Shown here piece by piece: positions 6,138 through 7,678 of a stretch of 7,678 nt of DNA. Position numbers and translations under genes: made by a program. The stretch's first letter is position 1. Each line of letters starts with the position of its first letter. The DNA comes from an uncultured Collinsella sp. (GTDB lineage: Bacteria > Actinomycetota > Coriobacteriia > Coriobacteriales > Coriobacteriaceae), in the NCBI GenBank assembly GCA_900549355.1, contig UROA01000093.1, positions 1 through 7,678 on the forward strand, written 5' to 3'. The notes beneath the pieces were generated by a model that was given only the letters and a program-made list of their open reading frames with translations, was not told where the DNA came from and searched no databases.

Positions 6138-6297
6138 GCGGGATCTTGGCCGCGTTGGAACAAGCAGCCTAACATATAAATCTGAATTTGGATTTGGATG
6201 GGAGGGCTTGTTGCTGTTGGGGGCGGTGAAGCGCGAGTGACACTTTGGGATGCGTGGCGCCCTGGGTTGGGGCGATGCTTTGGGATGAGGTTCTTAC
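6138..6297. other. Intergenic stretch without a recognisable gene
   Basis: These 160 bases lie between the hairpin element and the tetR stop codon. I see only simple sequence: ATTTGGATTTGGAT (a TTTGGA dimer) near 6185-6200 and two TTTGGGATG words about 36 bases apart. There is no credible coding region, promoter or RNA gene. Confidence 0.4.
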
Positions 6298-6837
6298 TTA
6301 GCTGAAGAGGGGTTTTATGGCTGAGAGGTAGTCTTTGGCTACGTCCTCTTTTGGGGCTTGGAAGTTGTGCCAGGCCCACCATTGGACCATTCCTACGAAG
6401 CTTGAGGCTATGTGGTGGAGGAGGAAGCTGCGGTCCATGGTGCCGGCGGGGCCTGTGGGGTCGGCGGGGACGGTTTCGGCTGCTCGTGACATGATGGTCT
6501 TGCGTAAGCAGTCGGCGAAGACGCGGGAGCCGGCGCCGGCTACGAGGGCTCGAACGCCCTGACGGCGCTCCCAGAGGTTGTTGAGGATATGCTCGACCTG
6601 CACGAGTGGGTCGTCGAGCGGTGTGCCATCGTCGTCGAGGGCGTGGGTGCAGATGTCGCTCACGAGCTCGGACAGTAGGTCGTCTTTGCTCTTAAAGAGG
6701 CCGTAGAATGTCGCGCGGCCTACGTGAGCGCGCGCGATGATGTCGCCGACGGTAATCTTGCCGTAGTCCACTTCGCGTAGCAGCTCGGAGAACGCCGCAA
6801 CGATGGCAGCGCGGCTTTTTTCTTTGCGGGCATCCAT
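6298..6837 (-). CDS. TetR/AcrR-family transcriptional regulator
   Basis: This 179-residue one-domain repressor type protein has an N-terminal TetR helix-turn-helix at about residues 10-55. It contains ITVGDIIARAHVGRATFYGLFKSKDDLL, with the family's T-F-Y recognition-helix end and the K-DLL tail. The C-terminal ligand/dimer half ends in SSFVGMVQWWAWHNF and resembles regulators of the DhaS-like group. The ATG at 6837 gives the usual TetR N terminus (MDARKEKSRAAI). A longer form from 6885 would add 16 non-family residues and overlap larC, so I reject it. The start lies two bases after the larC stop with no clear Shine-Dalgarno, pointing to translational coupling. The ligand is unknown; lactate or nickel are guesses from context. 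In L. plantarum the lar genes are controlled by LarR, a Crp/Fnr-type protein, so this would be a different regulator. Confidence 0.87.
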   Translation of the reverse strand: MDARKEKSRAAIVAAFSELLREVDYGKITVGDIIARAHVGRATFYGLFKSKDDLLSELVSDICTHALDDDGTPLDDPLVQVEHILNNLWERRQGVRALVAGAGSRVFADCLRKTIMSRAAETVPADPTGPAGTMDRSFLLHHIASSFVGMVQWWAWHNFQAPKEDVAKDYLSAIKPLFS

Positions 6838-6839
6838 GG

Positions 6840-7678
6840 CTATGCATCCACGTGAACGAGCAGACAACGGAGCGTGCCGGAGCAACCCTCGTAGGGGCGC
6901 TTACCGGCGCCGTAGCCGACGGCCTCGATGCGGTAGCGGGCCGGTAGGTGCTCGGACGTGCGCAGTGCGGCGACGATGGCGGCGCCCGTGGGCGTCACGA
7001 GCTCGCCGGCGACCGGTGCGGGCGTGAGGGCGATATTGCCTGCTTGGCATAGGTTGACGACGGCGGGCACCGGGATGGGCATAAGGCCGTGGGCACAGTG
7101 GATGGTGCCGTGACCCTCGGAGAGCGACTCGACGATAATGTCCTCGATACCCAGGTCATCGAGACAGATGGCGACCGAGCAGATGTCGACGATGGAGTCG
7201 ATGGCGCCTACCTCGTGGAACATGACGGTCTCGGGCGTTTTGCCGTGGGCCTTGGCCTCGGCGGCGGCGAGTGCGGTAAAGATGGCGAGCGCGCGGCGCT
7301 TGGCGCCATCGCTTAACTGCGAGCCATCGATGATGGCGGTGACATCCGCCAAAGAACGGTGGTGATGGTGGTGGGTGTGGTGATGATCTTCGTGCTCATG
7401 GGCGTGGCCCTCATGGTCGTGCTCATGGCAGTGCTCGTGTTCGTGCCCGCCATGGTCATGATGGTGGTGCTCATGCTCGTGCGTGTGCTCGACGGCTGCT
7501 TCGTTGCCGTAGAGCCAGGCCATATCGTGATCGTGGTTCTCGAGCTCCTCTGCAAGCTGGACGTCGAAATCGCAGGCGTCGATGCCATGCTTGTTTACGC
7601 GCGTCACGGCGATCGAAAAGCCATCGACCGGCAGCGTGGCGAGCTGCTCGCGCAGATGCTCCTCGCTGGCGCCCAGGT
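6840..7678 (-). CDS. larC: Nickel pincer cofactor insertion protein LarC, LarC1 part only (N terminus outside window)
   Basis: LarC inserts nickel into the pincer nucleotide used by LarA, in a CTP-dependent step. The frame is open to the window edge; about 279 codons are present, and roughly the first 20 residues, including the usual DCFSGISGDM motif, lie beyond 7678. Conserved LarC/DUF111 stretches are visible: SIAVTRVNKHGI, FHEVGAIDSIVDICSVA, GHGTIHCAHGLMPIPVPAV and ELVTPTGAAIVAAL. Between them sits a 43-residue segment (7359-7487) with 25 histidines mixed with Glu and Asp, a probable nickel-holding region. The frame ends at TAG (6842-6840) shortly after VGYGAGKRPYEG, where the LarC1 half ends. 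The LarC2 half, which in L. plantarum is reached by ribosomal frameshifting, does not follow in any frame; tetR begins two bases later. The promoter lies outside the window, and LarB/LarE may lie upstream. Confidence 0.93.
   Translation of the reverse strand, partial: LGASEEHLREQLATLPVDGFSIAVTRVNKHGIDACDFDVQLAEELENHDHDMAWLYGNEAAVEHTHEHEHHHHDHGGHEHEHCHEHDHEGHAHEHEDHHHTHHHHHRSLADVTAIIDGSQLSDGAKRRALAIFTALAAAEAKAHGKTPETVMFHEVGAIDSIVDICSVAICLDDLGIEDIIVESLSEGHGTIHCAHGLMPIPVPAVVNLCQAGNIALTPAPVAGELVTPTGAAIVAALRTSEHLPARYRIEAVGYGAGKRPYEGCSGTLRCLLVHVDA
7359..7487 (-). repeat. Histidine-codon low-complexity tract inside larC
   Basis: This tract of 43 codons is dominated by CAC/CAT alternating with GAG/GAC, giving 25 His, many Glu and one Cys. 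The near-repetitive DNA is prone to slippage, so its length probably differs between strains. Its role is inferred to be metal binding, as in other nickel chaperones with His-rich segments. Confidence 0.8.

Noticed and set aside
6185..6290. TTTGGA and TTTGGGATG word repeats behind tetR
   Set aside because: Short, irregularly spaced words in T/G-rich intergenic DNA; no array or pairing structure.
6838..6885. A longer tetR start at 6885 overlapping the end of larC
   Set aside because: The 16 extra residues are unlike TetR N termini, and the internal ATG at 6837 gives the standard start.
6820..6930. Programmed frameshift at the CCCC run near the end of larC
   Set aside because: A -1 shift would join LarC to the TetR frame and the other shift leads to unrelated sequence; neither gives LarC2.

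Overview
The window looks like a GC-rich chromosomal segment from an anaerobic gut actinobacterium. Coriobacteriia, probably Collinsella or a close relative, is my best guess, based on codon style and overall protein character rather than a diagnostic marker. There is no rRNA, tRNA, CRISPR array or recognisable transposase.

Layout. Positions 1-486 (+) are the 3' end of hisS (histidyl-tRNA synthetase), closed by an intrinsic terminator at 544-579. An intergenic region follows with a perfect TATAAT -10 box and two short AAATACTTT-type palindromes. It leads into ppc (phosphoenolpyruvate carboxylase, 744-3557, +). Behind ppc lies a long nested hairpin element (3581-3707), then a leader with further hairpins. 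Next come larA (nickel-pincer lactate racemase, TTG start, 3932-5209, +) and a LarD-type MIP channel (5259-5990, +). A second nested hairpin element (6004-6137) separates these from two convergent minus-strand genes: a TetR-family regulator (6298-6837) and larC (6840-7678, 5' end beyond the window).

How the genes work together. LarA interconverts L- and D-lactate using a nickel pincer nucleotide. All the catalytic and cofactor residues I can recall from the Lactiplantibacillus plantarum enzyme are present at identical positions. LarC supplies nickel to that cofactor and carries an extreme histidine-rich segment. The MIP protein probably moves lactic acid across the membrane, and the TetR protein is a plausible local regulator. 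LarB and LarE are not in the window; they may lie upstream of larC, beyond position 7678. The LarC reading frame stops after the LarC1 domain, and the LarC2 domain is not encoded where it would be expected; tetR occupies that place.

The most unusual non-coding feature is the pair of nested inverted-repeat elements, one just behind ppc and one just behind larD. Their outer stems differ completely in sequence between copies yet are perfectly or nearly perfectly self-complementary. Their inner terminator stems also differ. What the copies share is an asymmetric internal-loop core (GTCCTC opposite TGCGGA-R-T) and a 4-bp helix in which one base pair has flipped from C-G to G-C. This is what a conserved structured RNA, or a folded DNA hairpin family, would look like.
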